Positions 9,533-19,338 of a stretch of 64,000 bases of DNA are shown piece after piece. The translations under genes and the position numbers were made by a program. The notes under the pieces were generated by a model. That model worked only from the letters and a program-made list of their open reading frames with translations. It ran no database searches and was not told the DNA's origin. The stretch is from Myxococcales bacterium (GTDB lineage Bacteria > Myxococcota_A > UBA9160 > SZUA-336). The DNA lies in the NCBI GenBank assembly GCA_013215565.1, contig JABSQV010000003.1, positions 44,723 through 108,722 of the forward strand. The letters are read 5' to 3'. How positions within the stretch are numbered: the stretch's first letter is position 1; each line of letters starts with the position of its first letter.

Positions 9533-12500
9533 CTACCGGCAGCCTTGCTTGTCGAAGGTCCAAGCCGGATTTCCGGCGTACGGTGAACCAGCTGGGCCAC
9601 CAGTCGGGTCCGCACCCAACGGTCCATTCCCGCAACCCAGCACACAATGGTCAAACCCGGGCTGTGCGACCGCCGTGAGCGCGATGAACTGCGCGTCACC
9701 CAGGTCGACACCCGGGGGAGCCGGACTGGTCTGGCCCGCACCCTGCCAGTACACGTCACACGATGCCACCGGGCAATCGACGCTCGCCGGAAGCGCTGTG
9801 CCCACCGCGACGAGCGCCGCAATCTGCGCATCGCCGAGCGTCAGGTTGTTACCGTCGTTGACCGTCGAATCGCCGCACAGGCAGCCCGACCCGAGCTGTC
9901 CGCTCGTCCCGGTCGCGTTACTCAGTACCTGAGCCGGGTCGAATGCCGCCGGACATTGGTCGTTTGCGCTGCCGCGTCGGTCGAACTCCGGATCATCGAA
10001 GCCCACGCAAAGCGGTTCGCCGTTCAGGCCCAACGGACAGAAGACCGTATCGAACTTGTAGACGAAGTCCGTATTCCGGTTCGCGAACACCTTCACGTCA
10101 CGACCAGAGCCTGCGCCCACGTACGGGTAGCTCGGGAAGTCAGCCAACACGTTCGCAGCCTTCGGACGCAAATCCTGCTGCGTCGTGAACATGTTGCAGG
10201 GACCCGAGAGACCGCCGCCGGCCGTGCCTGGCCCGCAGTTCACGCCGGGCGCCAGAGGCGGCTTGGCCGCCTGCGTCCGAGTCGGGAAGTCATCGACGCC
10301 GGTATTAGTCAATGCGCCCGATCCCGTGATGTTCAGAGGATTGTCGCACGGAGGCAGGTCGAGGGAGAGGCTGTTGTCCCCGATGCACCCCATGATCCCG
10401 TCAGGTCCGGGCCCGTAGTTGGTCGAGAAGACCAGGAAGAAGTTCGGGTCCGTGATGAGCCCCGGATCCGCGGGCGGGAACGTGAAACCGACCCCGAGCG
10501 TCGCACCGTTCCAGGAGAGCACGCGGGGGGGCAAATACGCCCCGGCCCCGTCCCCGTACACGTCCGGGAGGGTGAGCCCGGCAGAGCCCGTGCCGCCTGC
10601 GATGTTTCCGATCAGCTTGGCGTCCGTACCGGGGTTATCGTTGTCGCGGTTCTGCGACCCCGCGAACCCGGTCGTCGCCGCGACCAGGAGCGGCACCTTG
10701 ATGTTGTAGCCGACATCCATCAGGCCCCCGATCCTGCCGTTCAGGTCGGTGCGGCCAATGGTCTCGAGGAGATCGAGGTTCGTATCGCAGGCGTTCGGGG
10801 GAGTCCCACAGTCGGCCGTGTGGCTGTCGTACCCGACCGGGATCCAACCGCGCGCCGGGTCGTTGGCGGTGACCGGGAACACCGGACTGGTGAACCCGGT
10901 GCCGCCCTTCGCGACCGGAACCAGGTGCGGCGGTGTCGCCCCGCAGCCCCGGCAGTCGAGCGTGTCGGTCGCCGAACTAATACAGTCGTTCATGGTGATC
11001 CCGAGGCCCAAAATATTGGGCACGTCCTCTGCGAACGGCACACACGGGATTTGCGCGGCCAAGGTCGAGCACCGCCCGGTCCGGCGGAAGTTGTTCGCAT
11101 CGCTCAAGTCGTTGAGAACCCCTCGGTCACCACCCATGAAACAGCGGAGGTCGCCCTGGTTGATCCAGGTCTGGGAGAAGACCAGGACAATCTGCAGGAC
11201 GTCGCCCAGGCCCGCACGCGTCCCACTGTAGTGGTCGAACACGGCCTGGAAGCCGATGGCGGTGTCCTCTGCCGTCAGAGCCGGCAGGGGAGGAACGCCC
11301 GGAAAGCCGGCAACCGGAGACACACCGGGCTTGGACTGCGCGGCGAGCATGAAGTCGGTGGCTTCCTGCTCGAACACGCTCCAAATGTAGTCGACCCCAC
11401 AGTCCGGCGGGCACTTTCCACTGATGTCCCCGCCCGCGGCCACGACCAGACTCTTCGTGGTGTCCGTAAGTTCTGACGCAGCAATGTCGCGCGACCACAG
11501 GTAGGCCGGGGTCACGCGGGCGGCCGCGTCTTCCCAGCAGTAAAGGTCGCCGATGCAGTGGCTGGCACACGCAGAGTTGGTCGGATCCCCGAGTCCTGAG
11601 CCGGCGGTACAGCCGACGTCAAGCAGCATTCCACACGGATCCCCGGCCGCGCCGGTCGGGAAGTTGTCGGTACACGCCAAGCCGGTGTCGTTCTCGCAGT
11701 GGCCCACGACGGGATCGTCCACCGACCATCCAATGGCCGCATCGCACGGGTGCGTCACGATCAGGCTGTCGGTGGAACTCCCCACGAGCGATCCGGAGTT
11801 GAAACCCCACTCGGAAAACGTCGAATCCGCGAAGCCGCGAAGACCTCGAACCCCGAACTCGTCGCGAAGGGCCGTCAAGTGGGCCCGCTCTGTCGCATCC
11901 GTGAACACGGCCGGATCCAGCGCCCCGGTGATGGGCACGACTGCAAACGCCTGACCGCCCACGATTTCGATGATCTCAGTGCCGCTAAGGGCGACGTTGT
12001 TCAAGGTCCCGGGTGCCCGCTGCGGCGTCACCGACCTCGGCGGGTTCTCGATCGCGAAGCGCGGCCCCGTGAGCCCGATGCCGTTCAGAACGTCCAGGGC
12101 GCCGTTCGACTCGTTTCCGATATTGTTGAGACTGAGGCCGTTGATGTGGGTCCCGAGCGAGACGCCAAAACCCCCGGTGAGGATATCCACATCGCCGTCC
12201 GAACAGATCCCCTCAACACCGCCGCAGGACGTGGCCTCGAAGACCGCGGTGAATACCGGGGCTCCCGTGCCGTTCGGGTCCGCAGGAATCGGTACCGTAG
12301 TCGGGATCGCTCCGGCGAGCTTGCCCGTGCAGAGGCAGTTCGGATCGTTTAGTTGAGCCGGACTCACGGTCACGTCCCAGCCTTCCGGGAAGATGCAGCC
12401 GGCGCTCGTGCCTCGAGAGCACGCATTCACAGGCGTGGGAAAGGTCCAGCAGAGCTTGTTGGGCTCGGCCTTGCACAGGCCGCAGTTCCCTGTCGAATTG

Positions 12501-12733
12501 AGAGCACCGCCGCATGGTTGCTCCGCCCCGCCTTGGTAGCCCTCTCCCACTGGGAGTTTCGTGAAGATCGACCGACAGCCGTCCGTGAGATCGCACGCCG
12601 ACTGGGCGCTCACGTCCAGTACGTTGTTATCCCCGTATCCGCTAATAGCCGAATATACGGTGACCTGGTTAGCCGCAACTGGCGTTCCGAACACCAGAGC
12701 GATCGCGAAGGCGATCATACGTGTCGCGACCAT
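9533..12733 (-). CDS. Large Cys-rich secreted protein with degenerate dockerin-like repeats at the C-terminus
   Basis: ATG at 12733 preceded by AAGGGAGGGAAT; signal peptide MVATRMIAFAIALVFGTPVAA; many Cys; C-terminal duplicated GDSTVNDGNNLTLGDAQIAALVAVG / CDVYWQGAGQTSPAPPGVDLGDAQFIALTAVA. Confidence 0.65.
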   Translation of the reverse strand: MVATRMIAFAIALVFGTPVAANQVTVYSAISGYGDNNVLDVSAQSACDLTDGCRSIFTKLPVGEGYQGGAEQPCGGALNSTGNCGLCKAEPNKLCWTFPTPVNACSRGTSAGCIFPEGWDVTVSPAQLNDPNCLCTGKLAGAIPTTVPIPADPNGTGAPVFTAVFEATSCGGVEGICSDGDVDILTGGFGVSLGTHINGLSLNNIGNESNGALDVLNGIGLTGPRFAIENPPRSVTPQRAPGTLNNVALSGTEIIEIVGGQAFAVVPITGALDPAVFTDATERAHLTALRDEFGVRGLRGFADSTFSEWGFNSGSLVGSSTDSLIVTHPCDAAIGWSVDDPVVGHCENDTGLACTDNFPTGAAGDPCGMLLDVGCTAGSGLGDPTNSACASHCIGDLYCWEDAAARVTPAYLWSRDIAASELTDTTKSLVVAAGGDISGKCPPDCGVDYIWSVFEQEATDFMLAAQSKPGVSPVAGFPGVPPLPALTAEDTAIGFQAVFDHYSGTRAGLGDVLQIVLVFSQTWINQGDLRCFMGGDRGVLNDLSDANNFRRTGRCSTLAAQIPCVPFAEDVPNILGLGITMNDCISSATDTLDCRGCGATPPHLVPVAKGGTGFTSPVFPVTANDPARGWIPVGYDSHTADCGTPPNACDTNLDLLETIGRTDLNGRIGGLMDVGYNIKVPLLVAATTGFAGSQNRDNDNPGTDAKLIGNIAGGTGSAGLTLPDVYGDGAGAYLPPRVLSWNGATLGVGFTFPPADPGLITDPNFFLVFSTNYGPGPDGIMGCIGDNSLSLDLPPCDNPLNITGSGALTNTGVDDFPTRTQAAKPPLAPGVNCGPGTAGGGLSGPCNMFTTQQDLRPKAANVLADFPSYPYVGAGSGRDVKVFANRNTDFVYKFDTVFCPLGLNGEPLCVGFDDPEFDRRGSANDQCPAAFDPAQVLSNATGTSGQLGSGCLCGDSTVNDGNNLTLGDAQIAALVAVGTALPASVDCPVASCDVYWQGAGQTSPAPPGVDLGDAQFIALTAVAQPGFDHCVLGCGNGPLGADPTGGPAGSPYAGNPAWTFDKQGCR

Positions 12734-13020
12734 ATTCCCTCCCTTGAAATGATTTAACAACGCCAGCGGATCTTCCGTGACGAACTGTGACGTAGTAAGA
12801 ACCCTGCCTCGGCGCGCCCGCGCCCTGAAATACATCCCTGTTGCAAGAAGTCCACGGAGTATACATGAACCAATCAGGGCGAACGCTCTTTTAGTTGCCA
12901 GAACACAACAAAAGTGTCAGAAGCACGCAGGCCCCGCCAGAACTGCCCGGAGCGGCCGGGAGAAGCCGCCGCAGCTGCCGCGGGGCCCTTTGCGGCAGCC
13001 GGGTCAGGCTGCTCACTTCC

Positions 13021-13070
13021 CGTCAAATACCCGTAAATAAAGGGACTTCGTGTCCTTACGGGTCCTGACG
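13021..13070. other. Long bulged inverted repeat in intergenic space
   Basis: CGTCA-aat-ACCCGTAA-ataaag-GGAC-ttcgt-GTCC-TTACGGGT-cc-TGACG; 17 paired positions, no T-tract. Confidence 0.6.
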
Positions 13071-13400
13071 CGGGCGCTGGGCCGCTACTTGGGGACGCGC
13101 CTCGCGAACATCGCGCGGTCCCCGTCCCGGGTCCCGGGTCCTGCGGCTCCGGCCCAAAGGACGCGCTAAGTCCCTGGAAAAAGGGGGGGTTCCACCAGAC
13201 GGCGGAAAGACCTCACGAGCGCCCGGAACTCGGAATCGAGGGCCCGTCACCGCACGAGACGCGTGTTTTGAGCCCCGGAAGGGGCGGCCGCCCCGCGGCG
13301 AGCGATCGCTGCGCTAAGAGAAGGATGGGACCGGTTCCCCCCGTACGCGGGGCAACCTCGGGGCGATTCCCGATCGCCGGCCCGGACGCAGCGGGTCCGG

Positions 13401-14816
13401 CTAGAGGTCGGCGAAGACCTCGAGCAGGCTCTCCCTGGACGACTGACGCAGCTTCTCGATCGCGCGGGCCTCGAGCTGGCGGACCCGCTCGCGTGAGAGC
13501 CCGAGCTTCTCGCCAATCTCCTCGAGCGTGTGATCTTGCTCGCCCTTCATCCCGAACCGCCAGCGCAAGATGTTCCGCTCCCGCTCGTTCAGGCGCGCGA
13601 TCGAATCCTCGGTCGCCCGCTCGAGCCGGAAGCGGTCGAGCCCATCCACGGGAGAGATCGTGACCGGGTCCTTGACGAAGTCCTTCAGGACCTTCGAGTC
13701 GGTACCCTTGACCTGGGTCTCCAGCGACACCGGCTCCCGAGTCATCTTCTGCAGCTTCTCCGTCTGATCCACCGACAGATCGAGGGCCTTCGCGAGCTCC
13801 GTGGTGGTGGGTTCGCGGCCGAGCTTCTTCGAGAGCGCGTTCAGCATGCGGTAGTACTTGAGCAGCGTGTCGTGCATGTGGCTCGGAATGCGAATCGTGC
13901 GCGACTGGTTCTGGATCGCACGAATCAGCGCCTGCCGAATCCACCAGAGCGCGTAGGTCGAGAACTTGTGGCCCCTCCGGTAATCGAATTTCTCGACGGC
14001 CCGGATCAGCCCGAGGTTCCCCTCTTGGATCAGGTCCTGGAACGCGATGCCCATGTTCCGGTAGTCCTTGGCAATCGCGATCACGAGCTTCAGATTGTGC
14101 TGAACGAAGCGGTTCTTGTGAAACATGAGCCGGTCGTACGCGAGGTCGACCTGGTCCATCAGCGGGGCAAAATCCGCGTACTTCATGCCGACTGAGACCT
14201 CGATCTCGCGCAGGTGCCGCCGGAGCACCCGCAACTCCCGGTCGCGCTCCGTCTTGCCCTTCTCGGAACGAGGCGCCCGCCTCGGCGACCTGAGTCGCTG
14301 TAACTGCTTGTCGTACCCCTGCATCGTATCCCGGGCGGTTCGAACCTTGCGCCGGATGCGTTCGAAGATCTGCATCGAGAGGTCGGCCTGTCCGAGTGCG
14401 CGCTGGATGCTCTTCCGCGCCCGCGCGAACTTCTCCGGGGCAGCCCCCCTCTCCTCGAGGCCGTCGTAGGCCCTCAGCAGCCTCTCGACCCGCTGAAGCG
14501 CCTTGTCGAGGCGCTCGCCCCGCTGCTCACCATCGGGCGTTCCGGAGCCGTAGGACTCGGACATCTTGGCGGTGACTCGATTCTCCGCCTGGAGACCGCG
14601 CCAGATCTGAACCGCCTCCCGCCAGGTGAACGGAATCGACAGGATCCCGGCGCGCATCTCGAGGGTCGCCGACTCCATCTCCTTGGCCAGCATCACCTCT
14701 TCCTCTTTCTTGAGGGTCGGGATGCTCGCGATGTCGCTAAAGTAGGAGAGCAGGGTGTTCCGATTCCGGGCGACCTCGGCCTCCGGATCGACGTTCGAGC
14801 GTTCGGGATCGATCAC
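13401..14816 (-). CDS. RNA polymerase sigma factor, sigma-70 family (RpoD/RpoS-type regions 1.2-4.2)
   Basis: [43 protein letters not shown]; region 4 [31 protein letters not shown] start with upstream GGAG. Confidence 0.92.
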   Translation of the reverse strand: MIDPERSNVDPEAEVARNRNTLLSYFSDIASIPTLKKEEEVMLAKEMESATLEMRAGILSIPFTWREAVQIWRGLQAENRVTAKMSESYGSGTPDGEQRGERLDKALQRVERLLRAYDGLEERGAAPEKFARARKSIQRALGQADLSMQIFERIRRKVRTARDTMQGYDKQLQRLRSPRRAPRSEKGKTERDRELRVLRRHLREIEVSVGMKYADFAPLMDQVDLAYDRLMFHKNRFVQHNLKLVIAIAKDYRNMGIAFQDLIQEGNLGLIRAVEKFDYRRGHKFSTYALWWIRQALIRAIQNQSRTIRIPSHMHDTLLKYYRMLNALSKKLGREPTTTELAKALDLSVDQTEKLQKMTREPVSLETQVKGTDSKVLKDFVKDPVTISPVDGLDRFRLERATEDSIARLNERERNILRWRFGMKGEQDHTLEEIGEKLGLSRERVRQLEARAIEKLRQSSRESLLEVFADL

Positions 14817-15023
14817 TTTCTTCTCCGCTCCAGTGGCCAGCGAGAACCTCCCTCGCTGGCGAGTCAGTGTCGGCGACGCGCTGCGGCCCGGCCCGTGGAC
14901 TCCGCCCGCGGCCAGCGCCTCGTCCTCGATGTCCGAGCGATGTCCGTTTCCCCCACAACACTCACCAAACCCGCGAGCGGCCTGCTACCGCGACGCTCAC
15001 GGAGGCCGACGCGGTGTGTCAAT

Positions 15024-15077
15024 TCCCTGAACGAAAAAACGCGCAAAAAGCGCTCAGGGACGCCCATACTGTGGGCG
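15024..15077 (-). promoter_or_regulatory. Structured 5' leader elements upstream of the sigma factor gene
   Basis: Hairpin CGCCCA-N5-TGGGCG followed by nested TCCCTGA[GCGC-TTTTT-GCGC]GTTTTTTCGT TCAGGGA on the minus strand. Confidence 0.5.
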
Positions 15078-15129
15078 AACCCGCGGGGGGACGGCACTTG
15101 CCGTGGAAAAGCCTTGTCCGAGCCCGTCG

Positions 15130-15158
15130 AAAATACGCCAGTGCAGAACCGCTGTCAA
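15130..15158 (-). promoter_or_regulatory. Strong sigma-70-type promoter of the sigma factor gene
   Basis: Minus strand TTGACA-N17-TATTTT. Confidence 0.65.
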
Positions 15159-15291
15159 CGCTTTCCGGGCAGAAAAACCCGATTCCGCAGCAGGCCGTTC
15201 CGCACACCGGGGGCGACCCCCAACGAGGGAAACCCCCCGGGACCCGGCGCCGTCTTGGGGCGCAAGCCCCGGGCCCGGGGCCCACGGGCGC

Positions 15292-15855
15292 TCAGATTGA
15301 AGGCTTCCCCCGGCTCAGGAGTTGAATGAATTCCGACCGGGTCTTCGGGTCGGACTCGAACTCTCCCAGCATCGCGCTCGATACCGCGTAGGCGTTCTGC
15401 TTCTGGACCCCGCGCATCATCATGCAGAGGTGGTGGGCCTCGAGCACGACCGCGACGCCCTTCGGCTTCAGCGCCTGATCGAGGGCGGCCGCGATTTCGT
15501 TCGTGAGCCGCTCCTGGATCTGAAGCCGCCGCGCGTAAACGTCGATCAGCCGCGGGATTTTCGAGAGCCCGACCACCCGCCCGGCCGGAACGTAGGCCAC
15601 GTGAGCGCGACCGAAGAACGGAAGCAGGTGGTGCTCGCAGAGGCTGTAGAAATCAATGTCGCGCACGATCACCATCTCGTTGGTGTCCTCGTTGAAGATG
15701 GCCCGCTTCAGCGCCTTGAGCGGGTCCTGCGCGTAGCCCTGCGTCAGGAACTCGAACGAGCGACTGACGCGCTCGGGCGTACCTACGAGTCCTTGCCTGC
15801 CGGGGTCCTCACCGATCTCCTTGAGCAGCACCGTCACCAGGTCCTCGATCCGCAT
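15292..15855 (-). CDS. folE: GTP cyclohydrolase I
   Basis: [49 protein letters not shown]. Confidence 0.96.
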   Translation of the reverse strand: MRIEDLVTVLLKEIGEDPGRQGLVGTPERVSRSFEFLTQGYAQDPLKALKRAIFNEDTNEMVIVRDIDFYSLCEHHLLPFFGRAHVAYVPAGRVVGLSKIPRLIDVYARRLQIQERLTNEIAAALDQALKPKGVAVVLEAHHLCMMMRGVQKQNAYAVSSAMLGEFESDPKTRSEFIQLLSRGKPSI

Positions 15856-16292
15856 CAGTCCTCCTCCAACTCCCCCCGGTACTCGACCGAATTGTTGTCC
15901 GTCTCGACGAGCCGGATGCGGTCCAACGCCGCGGGCGCAAGACGACCCGCGAGCGCCCGCCAGACGAAGCGCGCGATGTTCTCCGCGGTCGGAACCTGCT
16001 TCTCAAAGGCCGCGACGTCGCGGTTCAAGAGTCGGTGGTCGAGCACCCTGAGCACCCGATCTTCGACGACGCGGTCCAGCCGGGCGGGGGGCAACAACTG
16101 TCCCGTCTCCGGATCCGGTTCCCCCCGGAGCGTGACCTCGAGGCCGTAGCCGTGCCCGTGGCCGTTGGGGTTCGCGCAGCGCCCGTAGACCGCCCGGTTC
16201 CGCTCCTCGCTCCACGCCTCCCGGCGCAGTACGTGGCCCGCGCTGAATCGATAGCGGCGTGTAATCCGGAGCGTGGGCCGGGCGGAACTCAC
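15855..16292 (-). CDS. 6-pyruvoyl-tetrahydropterin synthase / QueD family (Cys-containing paralog)
   Basis: [33 protein letters not shown] ... PTAENIARF. Confidence 0.88.
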   Translation of the reverse strand: MSSARPTLRITRRYRFSAGHVLRREAWSEERNRAVYGRCANPNGHGHGYGLEVTLRGEPDPETGQLLPPARLDRVVEDRVLRVLDHRLLNRDVAAFEKQVPTAENIARFVWRALAGRLAPAALDRIRLVETDNNSVEYRGELEED

Positions 16293-16699
16293 CGGGCACC
16301 CCGGATCACGTCGACGAAGCCGTCCTCCGCGGGCGAGAGGCGTACCTGCTGGAGCAGACCGTCTGGCAGGGCCCGCTCCAGCAGTTCGAAGATCACGAGC
16401 GCGAACTGCTCGGGCGTCGGGGCGCGGTCCCGGAAGAAGGGGGTGTCGTCGTTCAGGTTGCGATGATCGAAGCGGTCCTCGATTTCTTCGACCAGAACCC
16501 GCTTCAGCCGCTTCAGGTCGATCACCATGCCGGTCTCGGAATCCGGCACGCCCTCCACGGTGACCTCAAGCCTGTAGTTGTGTCCGAACTCTCCGGTTCC
16601 GGCTTCCGGGCCGAAGGCGGCCCGGTTCCGGCCCGGGTCCCAGTCCGACCGCTCCAGGCGATGCGAAGCGCAGAAATCCAGTCGCCGGGTCAGCCGCAT
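16289..16699 (-). CDS. 6-pyruvoyl-tetrahydropterin synthase-like protein (paralog lacking the usual Cys)
   Basis: FCASHRLE, FGPEAGTGEFGHNYRLEVTVEG, FDHRNLNDDTPFF ... PTPEQFA; overlaps the previous gene. Confidence 0.82.
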   Translation of the reverse strand: MRLTRRLDFCASHRLERSDWDPGRNRAAFGPEAGTGEFGHNYRLEVTVEGVPDSETGMVIDLKRLKRVLVEEIEDRFDHRNLNDDTPFFRDRAPTPEQFALVIFELLERALPDGLLQQVRLSPAEDGFVDVIRGAR

Positions 16700-16727
16700 G
16701 TGCTTCTCTCCGGACCCGGCGCGTCCG

Positions 16728-17327
16728 TCAGTACCGCCGAACCAGCCCGACGACCACGCCCTGAATCTCCACCTCCTGGGCCGGAAACTCCATCGGGCGG
16801 TGGTCGGGATTGGCGGGCATCAGGCGAACCTTGTCACCCTCGCGATGGAAGCGCTTCAGCGTGACCTCGAGACGATCGATCAGGGCGACGACCGTCTCGC
16901 CCTCCCGCGGTTGGGTGCGCGGCTCCAGCAACACCACGTCCCCGTCGAGGATGTGGTCCCCGCTCATCGAATCCCCGCGCACCCGGAGCGCGTAGCACGG
17001 ATTCGTACCGACCATCTCCTCAGGAACCTGGATGGAGTCACTGGTTTCCACCGCCTCGATCGGCACGCCCGCCGCTACCGATCCGAGCAGCGGTACCTGC
17101 ACGACGCCGCTCTGGGCCGGCTCTACCAGTTCGAGGGAGCGGCTCCGGTTCCAGGCCTTCCGCAGCAGCCGCTTCTCGACGAGATTCTGCACGTGCTTGT
17201 GCACGGTCGCGACCGACGAGAGCCCGAAGTGAGACGCGATCTCCTCCAGGCTCGGGGCGTACCCCTCGCGTTCCAGAAAGCCCCGAATAAACTCGAAGGT
17301 CTCGCGCTGCCGCTTGGTCAAATGCAT
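16728..17327 (-). CDS. lexA: LexA repressor
   Basis: Start MHLTKRQRETFEFI; HTH SSVATVHKHVQNLVEKRLL; S24 motifs RGDSMSGDHILDGD and EVTLKRF. Confidence 0.95.
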   Translation of the reverse strand: MHLTKRQRETFEFIRGFLEREGYAPSLEEIASHFGLSSVATVHKHVQNLVEKRLLRKAWNRSRSLELVEPAQSGVVQVPLLGSVAAGVPIEAVETSDSIQVPEEMVGTNPCYALRVRGDSMSGDHILDGDVVLLEPRTQPREGETVVALIDRLEVTLKRFHREGDKVRLMPANPDHRPMEFPAQEVEIQGVVVGLVRRY

Positions 17328-17439
17328 CCCATGCCCCCCCCTCGGTCTCGCCCACCCCGGCAACGCCCGCGGCCGGAACTCGATCCAGGACCCGAGGCTG
17401 CGTGGCGCCGGCCGCATACTCTACCTTCAGAGCATCCGC

Positions 17440-19338
17440 ATGCGCCGGGACGAAATTATATCGAAAGTCACCCGCTTCGGGGGTCCCCTGGTCGCGATGG
17501 CGGGTGCCGCCGCCTGGTTTCAGCCGGCCGTGGCCGGTTCGGACCTCTGGTGGCACCTGGCATCGGGGCGGAACATGCTGGAGCGGGCAGAGATCCCGAC
17601 GGTGGATCCGTTCTCTCACACCTTTGCGGGTGAGGCGTGGACCAACCACGAGTGGCTGTGGGACCTGCTGTTCTGGAACGTCTACCGGCTCGACCCCCAG
17701 TTCGTCCCCTGGCTCAATCTGGCCGTGATCACAGCCGCCTTCGGGTTCTCGTTCTGGGTGGCGCGGAGGTTCAGCGGCTCGACGCTGGCCGCCGGCTGTG
17801 TGCTGTGGCTCGCGGCCGCCAGCTCGCACTGGTTCCTGGACATCCGCCCGCACGTCTTCACGCTCTTCGGTGTGGGCGTGCTCCTGCTGACGCGCGAGGC
17901 GCGCTGGGCCCGCTACCTCTGGCCCGCGATGATTGTGGTCTGGGTCAACCTGCACGGGGGCTACAGCTTCGCGATTGGCCTGATCGGCCTCCACGTGCTC
18001 ATCGAGACACTTGAGTTGAGCTGGGCGGCGCGCCGGCCGACGATCCCGTGGGGCGATTGGCTCAGCGTCGCGCTCTGCTTTGCCGCGGTCGCCGCCAACC
18101 CCTTCGGGCGCGAGGTCATCGACTACCCGGTCGCCTACCTGGATTCCGGCTCGGTGTTCCGGCAGTTGATCGAATGGCACCCCCCGCGCTTCTCGTTCGA
18201 CGTCTTCGACTTCGAGTCGCGGTTCTTTGCCCTGGCGGCCCTCGCGGCGCTGGGGGCCCCGTTTGCACTTCGCCGGGGCCGCTTCTACATCGCGCTCGCA
18301 GGGGTGACCTTCGCGATGGCCTGGACCTCGAGGCGTTTCATTCCGCTCTTCGATCTGACCGCTGCCCCGCTCGCAGCCCTCGGCCTCGCGATCGGACTGG
18401 AACGGGCCCGGAAGCTCTGGCCTCGCCTGCGCGAGCCGCTCGCGGGCGCCGCAGTCACGCTGGCCGCGGCAGCGCTCGCGTTCTGGGTCGGGTACGGCGT
18501 GCGGCTCACGCCGCACTTCCTGGAGCGCTGGACCGAATCGCACCTGTATCCCGATGCAGCCGTCCAGTACCTAAAGGCGCTGGGGCCCCCCGAGCGGCTG
18601 CTCAACTATTACAACTGGGGCGGCTTCTTGATGCTCCACCTCCCCGAGTCGAAGGTCTTCGTGGACGGCCGCGCAAACACGCTCTACGGAGAGCGCTTCT
18701 ACCTCAAATATCTGAAGCTGAGCGAAGCCAGGCCCGGCTACCGCGCCGTGCTCGCCCGTCATCCGGTGGACGCCGCAATCCTGCCCAGCTCAGGCGCCCT
18801 GGCCCGGAAACTCGCGACACAGGAACCCGCCTGGCCGGTGGTGTACCAGGACCTGGTGGCGACGATCCTGCTGCCCCCGAACTCGCCGCTCCTGGGTCAG
18901 TCTCTCCCGGATCCCGCAGCGGTCGTGGGAGACCACCCCGGATACGTCAGCGAGCAGGCGCGGGCGGCCAGGCACCGCGAGGACCTCGAGCGCGCCGAGA
19001 TGCTGTTCGAGCAATCCATCGCCCGGAACCCGCTGATCGCCTCGAACTACGACGGACTCGCGATGCTGGCTGCGCAGCGCGGCAGCGCCGCCGAAATCGA
19101 GCGCGCGATCCAGCGCGGGATTGACGCATACCCGCGCGGCCGCCGGCACTTCGCCTGTACCGCAGCTCGCGCCTACCACCAGATCGGAGAGCTGGGCCGC
19201 GCGCTGGTGTGGCTGCGGTCCTGCCGCGCGTACGGGCCCTTCAGCGGGAACCGGCATCAGACCAACGCCCGCTTCCGCGGTCTGGAGGCGGCCTTGGAGC
19301 TGCAACTCGAGAACGCCGGGGAGGAATCCAGACCATGA
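17440..19338 (+). CDS. Multi-TM membrane protein with C-terminal TPR-like region, unknown function
   Basis: Many TM helices; conserved-looking GSDLWWHLASGRNML ... NHEWLWDLLFW; helical repeats at C-terminus; ATGA coupling to the next gene. Confidence 0.75.
   Translation: MRRDEIISKVTRFGGPLVAMAGAAAWFQPAVAGSDLWWHLASGRNMLERAEIPTVDPFSHTFAGEAWTNHEWLWDLLFWNVYRLDPQFVPWLNLAVITAAFGFSFWVARRFSGSTLAAGCVLWLAAASSHWFLDIRPHVFTLFGVGVLLLTREARWARYLWPAMIVVWVNLHGGYSFAIGLIGLHVLIETLELSWAARRPTIPWGDWLSVALCFAAVAANPFGREVIDYPVAYLDSGSVFRQLIEWHPPRFSFDVFDFESRFFALAALAALGAPFALRRGRFYIALAGVTFAMAWTSRRFIPLFDLTAAPLAALGLAIGLERARKLWPRLREPLAGAAVTLAAAALAFWVGYGVRLTPHFLERWTESHLYPDAAVQYLKALGPPERLLNYYNWGGFLMLHLPESKVFVDGRANTLYGERFYLKYLKLSEARPGYRAVLARHPVDAAILPSSGALARKLATQEPAWPVVYQDLVATILLPPNSPLLGQSLPDPAAVVGDHPGYVSEQARAARHREDLERAEMLFEQSIARNPLIASNYDGLAMLAAQRGSAAEIERAIQRGIDAYPRGRRHFACTAARAYHQIGELGRALVWLRSCRAYGPFSGNRHQTNARFRGLEAALELQLENAGEESRP

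Noticed and set aside
13125-13142. CCCGGGT short repeats (gtcccgggtcccgggtcc)
   Set aside because: Just two or three units of low-complexity GC sequence; not distinctive.
13071-13400. Known structured ncRNA (6S, RNase P, tmRNA) in the GC-rich gap before the sigma-factor gene
   Set aside because: No recognisable conserved core motifs of these RNAs could be identified by eye; an Infernal scan would be needed.
18947-19129. Small antisense ORFs within the membrane-protein gene
   Set aside because: Overlap a strong coding frame and are Arg/Ser-rich shadow translations.
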